The position numbers were made by a program, and so were the translations under genes. From positions 15,339,151-15,403,150 of the forward strand of contig NC_045143.1 of assembly GCF_008831285.2 (NCBI RefSeq): DNA of 64,000 nt, read 5' to 3'. Below the pieces are notes generated by a model that ran no database searches, had not been told where the DNA came from, and saw only the letters and a program-made list of their open reading frames with translations. Positions within the stretch are counted from its first letter, which is position 1; the number at the start of each line of letters is the position of its first letter. Source of the DNA: Nymphaea colorata (taxonomy: Eukaryota > Streptophyta > Magnoliopsida > Nymphaeales > Nymphaeaceae). Positions 1-10,849 of the stretch are shown here, piece by piece.

Positions 1-304
1 CCGCCTGAAGATCTTCCTGCATTGGACCCTTGTTCTTGCCCTTCGCGACAGCAAAACGGTCGCCTTTCCCTCTTCCCATAACGCTAACCCCATCTCCGCT
101 TCCGGATTCCGACGAAGAAGCCACTCCGCCTCTCGGCAAGATTGGTGCAGGGCTAGCTTCCACAAGAGCAGCCGCAGCGGCACCGGCCTTCCGCTTCTGT
201 CTGCGTCGTTGGAAGCCATGGAGACGCACCACCCTGTTATCTTGATTAAGGAGGAGGCGAAGGGAGGAACCAAGAGAGGGACACAGAGACGCAGCCGCAG
301 CCAT
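1..304 (-). CDS. 5' exon of a probable plastid-targeted protein (partial)
   Basis: An open frame starts at the ATG whose A is at 304 and stays open to the window edge (101 codons). The product begins MAAAASLCPSLGSSLRLLLN, then has an Arg/Lys-rich stretch (about residues 33-39), an Ala-rich run and a Ser/Gly-rich stretch. This is rich in Ala/Ser/Arg and nearly free of acidic residues for the first 50 residues, as in chloroplast transit peptides. Residues 80-100 are Lys/Gly-rich and may begin the mature part. I do not recognise the family. The high GC of this stretch, unlike the AT-rich DNA beside it, supports real coding sequence. The rest of the gene lies to the left. It could also be mitochondrial. 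Confidence 0.6.
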   Translation of the reverse strand, partial: MAAAASLCPSLGSSLRLLLNQDNRVVRLHGFQRRRQKRKAGAAAAALVEASPAPILPRGGVASSSESGSGDGVSVMGRGKGDRFAVAKGKNKGPMQEDLQA

Positions 305-2231
305 CTTCTTCGCTTCCCTGTGGCAACCGTGCCAAAGGTGCGCCTCCTGCCCGGTATCAGAACAGTAAAAATCCGGTTTATTTGACGTTTCCCAGTTTCC
401 TCGCTTTACGGTTTTTCGAGGGTTGAGTTGTGCCACGTGTCATGCGTGCGAGAAAGCCATTGGCGCGAAGCAACGTCTTCTGCGTGGTTTCGGTGAGATC
501 TTTGTTTGGGGACCTTTGATTGCTCTTGCTGCCTTTCTTTTATGATTGAGTGAAAGCTTATCTCATTGCTTTGTTGTCACTTTCAAAAGGTGTGCTCAAA
601 TTTGCCTTTAGCGTGTTGCACCAAGGTGCACTTTTTAGGACTTGGGAATGCAGAAAGTGGACTTGCTTTGGTTGTTTTTATAAAAATAGAAGAAAAAAGT
701 GTGCTCCAATTTGAGTTAAAAATGGAAAGAGTTGGATAAAACCAAATAGAAATTTTTTCGTTAATTCGATTACTTTTTGAGAGGAGAAATGTTATAGGAA
801 AAAAATTTACTTTATTCGCTTTCTCCTTATTTTCAAATTAAATGTGGGAATGAGATATCTTTTCCAGCTACAAATTCTGAGATCATCTTTTCCAGCTACA
901 AATTCAAGTAGTAGAAAAGTTAGTTTTCTTGGAAGAAAGGTCTCAAGTCGTTGAAAATGCTTATCAACTTTTATGAATTTTAAAATAACATATATTTTAG
1001 TTTGAGAATTTTTTTACATGCTATGCTATGTATTTATTAGTGCCCCATAGCCCTATAGTCAAAAATTTCTATCTCTGCCACTGCTCCTATCCGTTATCAT
1101 GGGAAAAGTCAGGATCTTTCAAATATCGCAGCAGCCTTAGGCAGTTTTCAATTATACGTTTTCAAGTAGCTACCTGACATTTCAGATATTTGTTCATGAT
1201 TTATTCTGGGCATAACTGCTCCAATTTCCAATGAAGGATGTTGAGAGGTAGGCTCCCCACCATTTATTGAGAACGAATCATATGTACATGATAAAAAAAG
1301 ATGTACAAGAGTGACAAGGATGCTAAGCATCAATAGTCAGAGCTGCTAACACAACAACCCCTCACAAGTGAAACAAAAACCAGGCAAAAACAGCCTCTAC
1401 CAAAGAAACAAAATTGAGCATATACGATGATCAACTAGTAGAGTGCTCCAATTTACTAAATACAAACACAAATTGCAATTAGTAAGAAAGTTAAACATCC
1501 AGTAGTAATGTTTTCAGAGCGAGAAAGTTGAAGCTATTTACACTGTTGCCTATTCTTATGTGCATAGTGACATACAGAACATTTTATAGCAAATGTACAG
1601 CTCCATCAAATTGGGTTGAGTTTGCCAAGTTACTGCAGTAGACTCCATATGTTAGAATGCCAATTCCTTTCGAGAACTCTCTTACGGCCATCACATTGAA
1701 ACGAATGAAGTTGTCTCTACTTCTAATCCTATTCATGCACAGTTACTCTGGCAGACTAGAGGCCATGTGATATATAAACAGCAAAAATCTTGTCAACCAT
1801 ACAGCTATGTACTACAGCATTTTGCGATCATTAACCTATTAAAGTTACAGTTGATCAGAATCTTGAATTCCTTATATTCTTGATCTTGCAAGGTAACGCA
1901 AAAAAACATAGCACACTGTTAAAGTATGCGAATGCAATTGACACCCATGTACATTTGACAGTTGATATTTATGAGTGATGAAAAATTCCATTTTTCAGGT
2001 CTCCTGTGTACGGGTAGTGCACTCACACAAGCAAAGAGACATCCATATTCGTTGAACTAACATATCTACCAATATTGAGTGGACTATGGATAAGTTCTTT
2101 TGCAATTCTAATAGGAAACATTGTTTGCATTAGGCGATAGGGAAGGCCATCAAAGAATGGTGAATGGGAAATTCGGTGTGTCACACCCCAATGAAAAATC
2201 CCATCTTCCCCATTCTTGATCTCCATCAACA
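305..2231. other. Intergenic, no gene seen
   Basis: Promoter-side DNA of the leftmost gene followed by AT-rich sequence. Apart from the G-box-like site I see no coding region, RNA gene or clear repeat. Confidence 0.5.
432..441. promoter_or_regulatory. G-box / ABRE-like element
   Basis: The sequence gccacgtgtc, read on the minus strand as GACACGTGGC, contains the CACGTG core with the ACGTGKC extension bound by plant bZIP factors. It lies about 130 bp upstream of the ATG of the plastid-protein exon, a normal promoter-proximal distance. Function is inferred only from motif and position. Confidence 0.35.
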
Positions 2232-2233
2232 AG

Positions 2234-2301
<68 letters not shown>
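2232..2301. repeat. Compound (CT)n(TA)n microsatellite
   Basis: About 36 bp of nearly pure CT dinucleotides passes directly into about 34 bp of TA. A T run and G-rich sequence follow (2302-2375). Confidence 0.95.
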
Positions 2302-2305
<4 letters not shown>

Positions 2306-2401
2306 TTTTTTTTGTGGTGGTGGTAGGGGGAGGACGCGTGAGGGAGGCGGTGGTTGGAAAAAGGGGGGGGAGGGGATGTTATTCGTGAGCCTCTCTTGCA
2401 A

Positions 2402-4524
2402 ACCTAGACCTTTTTATTGGTATTGTCTTCAACTTTGTTATTGTCTACTTCTCAGCACAAAAGAGAGTATGGAAAGGAAGGGGGCAACAAAGTTGTTCAA
2501 GTGAAGTGCATTGGGCCCTCATTGAGGAAGAATATGCATGTTTTATGTTCACTTTTTTTTAATTAAATATTTTTTTCATGAAACCACAAATAAATGGACT
2601 CTATCTATGAAATCAAATAGTACCTTAGAGTGAAAAAAATATGAGCAAGACACAAGTTATAAAGTCAAGACATAAACCAAATACATTTGACACTTAGTCA
2701 GGTGTTTGTTTCAACCATTTTATTACTGAGAAGAGGGTCTCAGTAGTAAATTTGGGCACTTTGTCCAGTCAAACATTAACTAATGCACCCTTACTCGATG
2801 TTCATCAAGAACTTTCCTTTTTTTCTCGCTTTTTCCACAAAGAGTTATGTGGGGAAAATTCTCAAAGCCCTTTGACTTGTGTTACTAGAAATCTTGGATT
2901 ACATTTCCACATAAAACATTAAAACACAAATGAATTCATGCTTGATTTTTTCGTGACGCATAAAACCAATCAAATCCTTACTACACATGTAAAATGTGCA
3001 TTTGTATATATTAATTTATTAATGACATGTGTTAATTTCATTTTATGTCACAAGGAAATCTAATCATGCGCTTTCTTTCAAAATCTGTTTGCAAAATCAC
3101 TATTTTCTTTGAAATACACACCTGCGCAACAAGCAGTAGGAACTACACTTCAGTTTGTGATAATGTGTTGAGTCATTGCAACATTTGATTTTTCAAAAAC
3201 TCAACACGTTTTTCAAAAATTAACACTTAAACCGTCCATTCAATTGAATAAATGTAGTAAACATGCCTCTAACTTGTGAGAATGGGAGCGAAGTGAAGCA
3301 CGAATATTAAATTTGACGACGTTTACACCCCAAAATTGATTTTGGATTTTGAAATGCATAAAAAATGAAGGTTTGTTTATAAAAATGAGCAAAAGTCACT
3401 TGCCCATTTGTACGAGGTCTGGCCATTCCCATCAACTTTATTGAGGATAAATTAGTCTCTTTGCTTTTCACATTTCAATAGCTTTAAGTGTTATCATAAA
3501 TTCTATATTCATGTGTGCTTAAATTAAGTAAAATTTTCAAATACTAAAAGTGTCAAAAAAATTAAATAGGGTTTGGTATAAAATATAGTGCCTTTAGTCT
3601 AGAACTATAGATTTAAGGGTATTTTAATGAACCCAAAATGATAGTGATCTTAGAAAGATAAGTTTGAAATGTTAGAAAATAAATTGTTTAGAGAAAAGAT
3701 ACTTTAAAATCATTTGAATTCTTCCACCAATATTCTCATTAAAACTCAAGTGTAAAAGAGAATTTATGCTTGAGGATAATTTTGGTTTCAACTTATTTAA
3801 AAAAATATTATTGAAAAACATAGTTATAAATTGCTTGTTTTGCAAATCTTAACTTCGATTTTTCATGCTTTGTAAAAGCAAGATTTTCAATCTTTGTTTT
3901 GGAAAATAAGATCTTAAATTGAAGGGACGATGGTCATAGTTCACATTCATCATAGGGTCAAAAAAATGAGGGACGTTGTAATATTGAAAATTAAAGCAGT
4001 GTGTTGAAAAAGAGCAAATAATTTGATGTTGAAAGGAAAAAGTATCATAAAATCAAGGTGATTTGTGGTTTAGGGTGATGTATGCAGTTAATGAGTTAGC
4101 CTAGTCTACAAAGGAATGCTTGCATTTCATTTTGAATCGATTGTCATTTCCTACTGCTTCTGTTTATTTTGCTGTTGCCCTTGTCTTGTGGAGGGACCGT
4201 TTTAAGAGAGAAATGACAGCTAGGAAAGTGGAAGGAAGAGGAGCTTTTCTGGTTGCAGAAAAATGGACAGACTCTCATTTGTAAGGGCTGTAATTGTTGT
4301 TCAAAAACTGTTGATTGCATCTTTCTCTATTTGTTGTTGAACTTTTTTTAATGGTTGGAGTAATTAGGTGTTATTTTTTCTGGTTTTGTAAGCTCTCACG
4401 GCCTTGTGATTACCTTCTTTGGGTACTTCAGTTTGTTGTTCTTGTGTACATATCATTTTTTGATTTGTTTGTAAAAGAAGGGAAGGGGACCCTACTCTCT
4501 AGTAGCCTTGCATTGGAGAGTTAA
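2402..4524. other. AT-rich intergenic, no gene seen
   Basis: No credible coding frame, RNA gene or terminal-repeat structure. The few short open frames have no recognisable domain. Confidence 0.5.
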
Positions 4525-4925
4525 AGTGAGAGAAAGAGAAAGTAAGAATAAGTAAAAGAAAGAAGTTAAAAATATAAACAAAAGATGAGTTAAAAAGAGA
4601 AGGAGGGACGAACTAAAAAGAGAGATTTTAAGACGGAGAGAAAGAAAAGGAAGCAAAGAGCCGCCGATAAAGAGAGAAATAATTGAAAAGAAAGAAAGAT
4701 AGAGTCGTCTTAAAAGGATAGAAAAAGAGATATTAGGAAGTAGTACTTGTCTCGATCATGCTCTTAGAGCTTTAGTGAAGATTCTTAGCTCGAGAGGGAT
4801 CCATAAACCTGCATTAGCTTTGCATGAAGTAGAGAAAGAGAGAGATAGAGAAAAAGAGAGATATATTAAAAAAGAAAGAGACATGAAAAAAGAGAGAGAA
4901 GCAAAAAAAAAGGCAAGGAAAGACT
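4525..4925 (+). repeat. Purine-rich (AG/AAG) low-complexity tract
   Basis: Roughly 400 bp dominated by agag, aaag and gaag words on the plus strand, with few pyrimidines. A looser continuation runs to about 5160. It is not a pure microsatellite. Confidence 0.8.
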
Positions 4926-5439
4926 AAAAATGAAGTTTACTTACGTGAAAGAATTCAAAGGCTCTAAGAGAGTGGCTGCAACTAGTTGAAGTCAAGTTCC
5001 ACGAGTTCACCACAAACTCCTTCAAGGTCCTCTCCCATTGAAAATGGATGCTTGACATTGAAGATGAAGATAAAAAATAGAAGAGGTGAAGAGTGAGAAA
5101 GTGTAAGAGAGAGAAATTAGAGGAGGAGAAGAAGAGGATTGAGGAGAAAAAAAGAGCAGTCAAGGTGTTAAGGCATATGTGTTAGAGGAGTTAAATGATG
5201 TGTAATTATAGAAGAGAGAAAGAGCTCAGTTAAGCTGTCACGTTAGCTATGGGGCCGCAGAAATAGAAAAAGGGTATTGGGGGAATATTTGACACAAATA
5301 GAGCCATTTTTAGAAAAATGAAGAATATTTTGAGAAAACCCATGGCATTTTGGGAAATTCAAGGATATCATGGAAAAATTAAAGGTATTTAAAGAATTTT
5401 GAATAGAAAAAACAATGTCATTTTGGAAAAGGTATATGA

Positions 5440-6150
5440 CTTGGATTTGGATCTAAAGCCAGATCCAAATACCAGTGCAAGTCAACATTGGAATATTCGA
5501 AGCGAAAATGGGAAAAAGCAATAGATATGGATTTCAAATATAAACTTGAATTAATGGCTCATACATGGACCTGGATTGGGATCAAAAGCTCAGAATGGAT
5601 CTAGAATCACATATTTGGAATTGAATATCAGATTTGGATCTAGCATTGTGGATTGGGTGAATTGGGATAGCACATGGAATTTGATCTAGTTTTGGATTTG
5701 GGAAAGGATATGGATCTAGATTTTAGAACTTGGATTTGATTGGGTAAAAATGGATCCAAAACTCATATTTGGATCAAATTGGTCCAGAATTGCGATTGGG
5801 TTTAACTTCAGGTTGAAATTATGTTTTGGATCTGAAAGCCTATTTCAGAATTGGTTTGATCTGAAATGTACTTTGGATCTGGTTTGGATCTAAAATTTTG
5901 TTTGGGATTTAGTTTTGGAACTAAAAGACCGTTTTGGATCTGGATTTGGATCAAGGGATCAATTTTGAATCTAGATCTGGGATTTGGACCTAGATCCGAA
6001 TCTAAATCAAGATCTAGGGTCCTTCTTGGATTTAGAGCTAGGATTTGGATACAGTCTTCAATCAATTTCTTGATTTTAGGTCTTATATAAGTTTTTGAAC
6101 TATATCTAGCTTTGGATTTGGATCTGAATTGTGAAATAAGTTTAAATTTG
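5440..6150 (+). repeat. Degenerate tandem repeat field built on TTTGGATCT
   Basis: About 700 bp in which words such as ttggatttggatct, tggatctag and their variants recur every 10-40 bp, with varied spacers. The two long overlapping frames on opposite strands (5808-6065 minus, 5866-6090 plus) are translations of this repeat (DLDLDSD-like and IWIWIKG-like) and are not genes. Confidence 0.7.
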
Positions 6151-6500
6151 GGATGTGTCTGAATTTAGGGGTCTGAAAATAGGTCCAAATGAGTTGGAAA
6201 TCGAGTTGGCGGTCAAATCGAAGGAAAAGTTGATCAAGGCCCGTTTGACGCACAGCAATCCTGAAAATTTAAAACGGTCGGTGGTGAGTGCATCAAATCA
6301 AACGTCAAAAAAATTCACCCGCAAAAAGCGTACGAGGAAGGAAAAGTTAACGCGGAAAAAAAAGTCGGAGCGGACATTTCTCTCAAAACCTCTCCTTTTC
6401 TCTCCTCTTTCCCCTCCGTCGGAGCCCCTCTGTCGCTGCCTCTTCCTCTCCATCAAAGCTGCATTTCTTGAGCCAACTTCGCGCTACGTCCTAACACGTA

Positions 6501-6589
6501 GTAAGGTTACTTTTTTTTTTTTTCCCCTATCCCTCTGTTTCTGCTATACGGTGCCCTAATCCCTTTCTCCTCCCTCCCTCCCTCTGCAG
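6501..6589 (+). other. Intron-like segment of an unidentified locus
   Basis: It starts GTAAGG, has a long T/C tract, and ends CTCCCTCCCTCCCTCTGCAG, a near-ideal 3' splice site. A 40-nt exon-like piece follows (6590-6629), ending in a GTAATT donor. This would fit a 5' leader whose next exon is the polygalacturonase-like piece. No coding frame links the pieces, so this may be a decayed gene or a non-coding transcript. Confidence 0.3.
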
Positions 6590-6727
6590 GGTTGGCTGAA
6601 AGAAGCTGCATTTCCAGTATGATACGGAGGTAATTCGTGTCTTTTCTCGTCGTATTCCCTTCCCTGAATTGCCGTTCTCTCTGATTGTTTCTCACTGTTT
6701 TGATCCGCCACGAATATCTTGGTTTAG

Positions 6728-6856
6728 GCATCTAAGCGAGCTTGGAAAATCGCTTGCTCCTTCTCCCCTGCGGTTGTTGAGGTCCCAAGGGGAGAGACGT
6801 TTGTGATTGGCCCAATCGACTTCCCTGGAGGTTGTTCATCCAAAGTTGCTCTGTTG
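6728..6856 (+). pseudogene. Orphan polygalacturonase-like exon
   Basis: One frame encodes about 42 residues containing KRAWKIACS, then VVEVPRGETFVIGPIDF and CSSKVALL. This matches the N-terminal part of plant glycoside hydrolase 28 proteins, in which a Trp-x-x-Ala-Cys helix is followed by a VP-x-G-x-(T/F)-F turn and GPI-x-F-x-G-x-C. The piece is bounded by a TTTAG acceptor and a GTATGT donor. I found no other polygalacturonase exon nearby: no catalytic NTD, DD or GHG motifs. It is therefore an isolated or decayed exon. Assignment rests on remembered family consensus. Confidence 0.5.
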
Positions 6857-7380
6857 GTATGTTGCAATGATCTTCTTATTGATTTTGGCCTTCCGTTCTT
6901 GAGGTTTTGGTTGTAGGGCATTTATAAGAAATAGTGTAGCAACTCTTTGAAGAACATTAGTTTGTGAATGGGCTAATCTGAACATTAGTTTTGCAACTCT
7001 TTATAAGAAATAGTTTCGGGGAAAATCTTGTGAATTCTCAACCCATTCTCCCTGTTTCTATCTGAATGGTTGTTGTGACGTGAATGGGCTATTTGAAGAA
7101 CTCACCATTCCTTTGAACCAGAATGTGTGCCCCTGCGATGACTTCCACTTTGTTGCTGATCGTCCTGCAGAGCATTCTTAAGTCAAGGGGAGAAATGAGT
7201 AGCATGAATTATGTTTTAAAGATTCTTTATGGTGTTGCGATAGGACACTATATTTTAAGAATTTTGCTCCAAAGTCGTGAAGAAAGGATTTTGTGTCTCT
7301 GTGACCCTGTGGTCTGTTCTTAGTGCTGGTTAAGGTGGTTTTCCAGTATTGCAGTATTGCACTAAATAATGAATAAAATT

Positions 7381-7587
7381 TTGCACTAATAGATCTCAGA
7401 TGTAAGACTGATTGAATAAAGAAGAACATGCAAGAAAGTGTTCATGAAGATCAGGAAGAAAGTGTTCAAGAAAATGCACGAAAGTGTACATTTTACTTTT
7501 GCTGTCGTATGTTTCTAAGATGTATCAATGAATATGTTTCTAAGATGAATTTTCAATCAGTCTTACATCTGAGATCTATTAGTGCAA
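7381..7587. repeat. Inverted repeat with 35-bp perfect arms
   Basis: Positions 7381-7415 and 7553-7587 are exact reverse complements (35 of 35), separated by 137 bp. Weaker complementarity continues outside the arms (a ccagtattgca-type word near 7343 against 7584-7594), and GAACATGCAAGAAAG near 7424 recurs inverted near 7622. It could fold as a long hairpin and may be a small fold-back element. Confidence 0.75.
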
Positions 7588-7731
7588 TACTGGAATAAGT
7601 TTGTCTTCATTAACCTAGTAAGACTTTCTTGCATGTTCATTTTCTATAACCTAGTAATGACTTACCTACATAACAAAAAAAAAACAACTTCTAACTTCCA
7701 GAAAAAAAAGTCTTTCATATTGTTTACCTTG

Positions 7732-7817
7732 TGCACCAAACACAATTAATTTTACCCTGCAAAAAACTACCATATGCACCAAATACAGTTAATTTTACCT
7801 TGCAAAAACTTTCCTAT
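7732..7817. repeat. 43-bp tandem duplication
   Basis: Two adjacent copies of a unit beginning tgcaccaaa and containing ttaattttacc, offset by 43 bp (7732 and 7775), with a few differences. No coding role seen. Confidence 0.7.
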
Positions 7818-8198
7818 AATCAAACAGGACCTCAAATGGAAGAGATTAAACTTTTATTTTTTTCAATATTCTTTTTCATGGTAAATTTACCACGTTAAAT
7901 TCTTCCATGCCATCAAACGGGGCTTAAGGGAAATTGAAGCATTTGAGGACAAAAATCCTTCAAATGTGTTGTAAATTCATCATAAAATTTTGAAAATTTC
8001 TGAATGTAGGCTTTTGAAAAAATTGGGTTGATTAGGACGAGATCTTGTGGACTATAAGAGGACGAATATTTGTGCCATGGTTCGAAGCTATGTCAAGGCA
8101 CTTATCAAAATTGTCAGGACTCTTGATGGGCTGGCCATTTGGGCAGCATTAGATGTTGGCAAGGTTATTATTGACTACAAATGCCCGATGATGTGGAT

Positions 8199-8408
8199 AC
8201 TGTGTTTGCACCTACCTCATCTGTCAACAAGACAAAGCAAATAAGCAAAGGCTAGGTAGGATTGAACCCCTTTCTATTTGGCTTATGGGATTATCTTCAT
8301 GGACTGTGTTTGCACCTACCTCATCTGTCAACAAGACAAAGCAAATAAGCAAAGGCTAGGTAGGATTGAACCCCTTTCTATTTGGCTTATGGGATTATCT
8401 TCATGGAC
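8199..8408. repeat. Near-exact 104-bp tandem duplication
   Basis: The segment starting actgtgtttgcacc at 8199 repeats from 8303 with no difference I can see through about 8408. Lack of divergence suggests a recent event, or an assembly artefact. Confidence 0.9.
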
Positions 8409-9124
8409 TTCATTATGGGTTTGCCAATGGTAGATGGACATAAAGCCATCTTGATGGTAACAAATTAGTTTTATGCTACTTTGTTCTTGCATCTTGAAAG
8501 TGTGATGTGGAGCTAACCACAAAGCTGCTAATTTGAAACATGATAACCATAGACATAATGGAAAGCCTAGTCAGTGATGGAGACCCTCGCTTCATTAGCA
8601 AGTTTTGGGGAGAAATCTTTCATCGGCTTAAGACCAAATTGATATTTGCAACTAGCTTTTACTTGCAGATAGACAACAGACAGAGACAATTAACACTATT
8701 TTAGAAAAGTACCTTCCGACACTTTATCAATGTGAATCAAGACAACTAGGTGGATCTCATTTTCATTGCTTAGTTTTATCATAATATGTAAATGAGTGAA
8801 TCTAGCCATAATCCCTTCAAGATCACAACTAGAAGGCAACTGCAAACACCAAACACCTTTAACTATGAAACACAAAAGATGGTTCCCTTTACCCCACAGG
8901 TTTCTTAAAAGATAGGGAGGAGCAAATAAAGCTGGTGTAATGGGCTGCAAGGTGTTCCACCTCTTATAGGGACTTGTGTTCGAATTCTAGAGTGGTCATT
9001 GTCACATTTCTGTGAACTTAGGGATCAGGCAAAAAAAAAAAAATGCTGGCTAAAAAGTTTCCACACAAACGGTGAAGCAGATGAAGAAAATGGGCTGATT
9101 GAAGAAAATGGGCTGATTGAGGGC

Positions 9125-9295
9125 CGCAGGTAGGAGACTAAGTGCTGGTTAAAAAATATGAAGGACCCCAACTGGTGACAAAGAAAATTGGAAATCTCCC
9201 TCTACAAGATTAACTTACCTACAGCGGTGCAACAACATCTATTATTTCACATGAGCAACTTGAAGCCATACCATGCAAATCATAAAGATGAAAAG
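9125..9295 (+). mobile_element. Ty3/gypsy integrase C-terminal remnant
   Basis: In broken frames the plus strand encodes a VLVKKYEGPQ-like stretch, then YKINLPTAVQQHLLFHMSNL and KPYH. This corresponds to the GPF-x-(I/V), YxLxLP and FHVSxLKPYH motifs after the integrase core of Ty3/gypsy elements. There is a stop (tga) between the two parts. It is a short fossil without LTRs. Confidence 0.55.
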
Positions 9296-9594
9296 ATGTC
9301 AGGAAAAACGGGATCAAGTACCTACTTCACAACCAATGTTAATTAGCGAAGTGGATTATTTTACCCATCATTTTGGAATGCTAGGGTTCAGATTGTGCAA
9401 GTATCTTGTAAAGTGAAAGGACCAGCTAGAGGATGGAGGCACAACGGGAGGAAGGTAGAGACTTGCAGGAGTGTAACTGGAAGACTGGTACACGCTTATG
9501 TTATTGCCGGGAACTTCAATTTGACTTAAAGTGGGAAGATTTGTCATACCCCATCATTTTACTCATCATGAATTTGCCCTATAGAATGAAGTAG

Positions 9595-9720
9595 ATTCAT
9601 GGAACAATAGTTCTATTATCTATTGTTCCATTATCCCATAACACTGCCCCAATCTTTGGGGCGGATTCATAGGACACTCCCAAGGTGTTCCTGTTGCCAA
9701 ACAACCCCTAAGATACCTAA
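9595..9720. repeat. MITE-like end, copy 1
   Basis: On the minus strand this reads from CTTAGGGGTTGTTTGG through a palindromic segment (ttcatggaacaatag...attgttcc). The GGGGTTGTTTG end is typical of some plant MITE families. A related piece in the same orientation lies at 10765-10840. Classification is tentative. Confidence 0.35.
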
Positions 9721-9778
9721 TGATTTGCACCAACCTTCTTGATATAAGGTATAGGCTACATATTTAATTTGGATCTTA

Positions 9779-9950
9779 TCAAATTAGCCAGATTTTTGCT
9801 CAAGTTCTTCTTGGGACATGGAATGCACTCCGCTGGATCAAAGTTCAACTAGCCATTAGCTGTTAGAGCTTTTAACTGGACATATTAAATTGTGCTTGGT
9901 TGCATCCTTTATCATGACTCCAAACTTTAAACTTCATCGTCGACTTTCGG
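9779..9950 (-). repeat. Dispersed direct repeat, copy 1
   Basis: About 170 bp that recurs in the same orientation at 10531-10700 with roughly one substitution per 8-10 bp. On the minus strand both copies encode a PAECI-x-CPKKNLS-x-(D/N)LANL segment, so the duplicated material may derive from a coding exon. In this copy the frame does not continue. Confidence 0.65.
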
Positions 9951-10185
9951 ATGAAAATGGACTGGGGTGGTCACCTTTCATTAGAGAAAGAATAAAAAAT
10001 GATATGTACAATTACAGGAAGTTGCGTGGCTTCAGGTCATAGTAACCTTTGCTTCCGAGAGCAAAGAAAGAACAGGAGAAAAAAAAAACAACATTAGAAA
10101 TTCTCAGAGTAGCAAACTTCATGCCTACGTTTCGGACATTATTAAAAAATAAGGATCCTTTGTAGCTGTGAAGCCAAGATTTCGA

Positions 10186-10598
10186 TCAAGAGTTGTTGGC
10201 TCTATTTCCTATCATAGTAGAAGAATCAGATACTTGCTCTGGCAATGCATGACAAATAGAGGATTCCGTGAAGTCACCTGTCTTGAGATCCAGCAGAAAG
10301 TGAGACCACATGGTCGTAGAACTTAACCATAGAATGCCCACAGAAGTGGCTCCTTTAATCGAACGACCAGTTGCCACTTCCATCAAGTGCCCACTTCCTT
10401 GAGAGGACTGCCAAAAAGGACTAAACGCACCTGTGAATAGCCAGATCTTTTTTGGGTTTCAAGTGCAATGTGCTCTAGATTTTTGGATCTCTTCTCCGTA
10501 AGATGGACCTCTCTTCTCTGAATTTTTCTCAAATTGGCCAGATCTTCGCTCAAGTTCTTCTTGGGACATGCAATGCACTCCGCTGGAACAAAGTTCAA
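10186..10598 (-). pseudogene. Unrecognised exon-like coding remnant
   Basis: Two adjacent minus-strand frames look more protein-like than their surroundings. 10383-10598 encodes a charged helix-like segment (KKNLSEDLANLRKIQRREVH) ending at a CAG|GTGCGT donor-like site. 10186-10386 encodes MMEVATGRSIKGATSVGILW and onward. I do not recognise the family. The first overlaps the start of the 10531-10700 repeat. It may be a decayed gene; no start or full exon chain is visible. Confidence 0.3.
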
Positions 10599-10700
10599 CT
10601 AGGCATTAGCTATTAGAGTTTTTAAATAGGCATATTAAATTGTGCATGTTGCATCGTTTATCATGACTCCAAACTTTTAAACCTCTTCCTCGACTTTGAA
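10531..10700 (-). repeat. Dispersed direct repeat, copy 2
   Basis: Partner of 9779-9950. Shared words include ctcaagttcttcttgggaca, aaagttcaacta and tttatcatgactccaaac. The copies have drifted apart, so this is an old duplication. Confidence 0.65.
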
Positions 10701-10764
10701 AAAACAAAAAAACAAGCACGCATGATCATAACCAGCTTAAGAACCAAAATAAATCTGTTGTACC

Positions 10765-10840
10765 ATGAATGCACCCTAATCATTGGAACAGGTTCATGGA
10801 ACAGAAATTAAACTATACTCGTTATCAAACAACCCCACAT
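10765..10840. repeat. MITE-like end, copy 2
   Basis: Contains ggttcatggaacag and tcaaacaacccc, matching the element end at 9595-9720 in the same orientation. Confidence 0.3.
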
Positions 10841-10849
10841 GTCTAGAAA

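Noticed and set aside
2150-2401. Overlapping open frames on both strands around the microsatellite
   Set aside because: They are translations of CT/TA repeats (repeated YI, SL and ER) with no domain.
5808-6090. Two 74-85 residue frames with DLDLDSD and IWIWIKG patterns
   Set aside because: Produced by the TTTGGATCT repeat field; both strands are open for the same reason.
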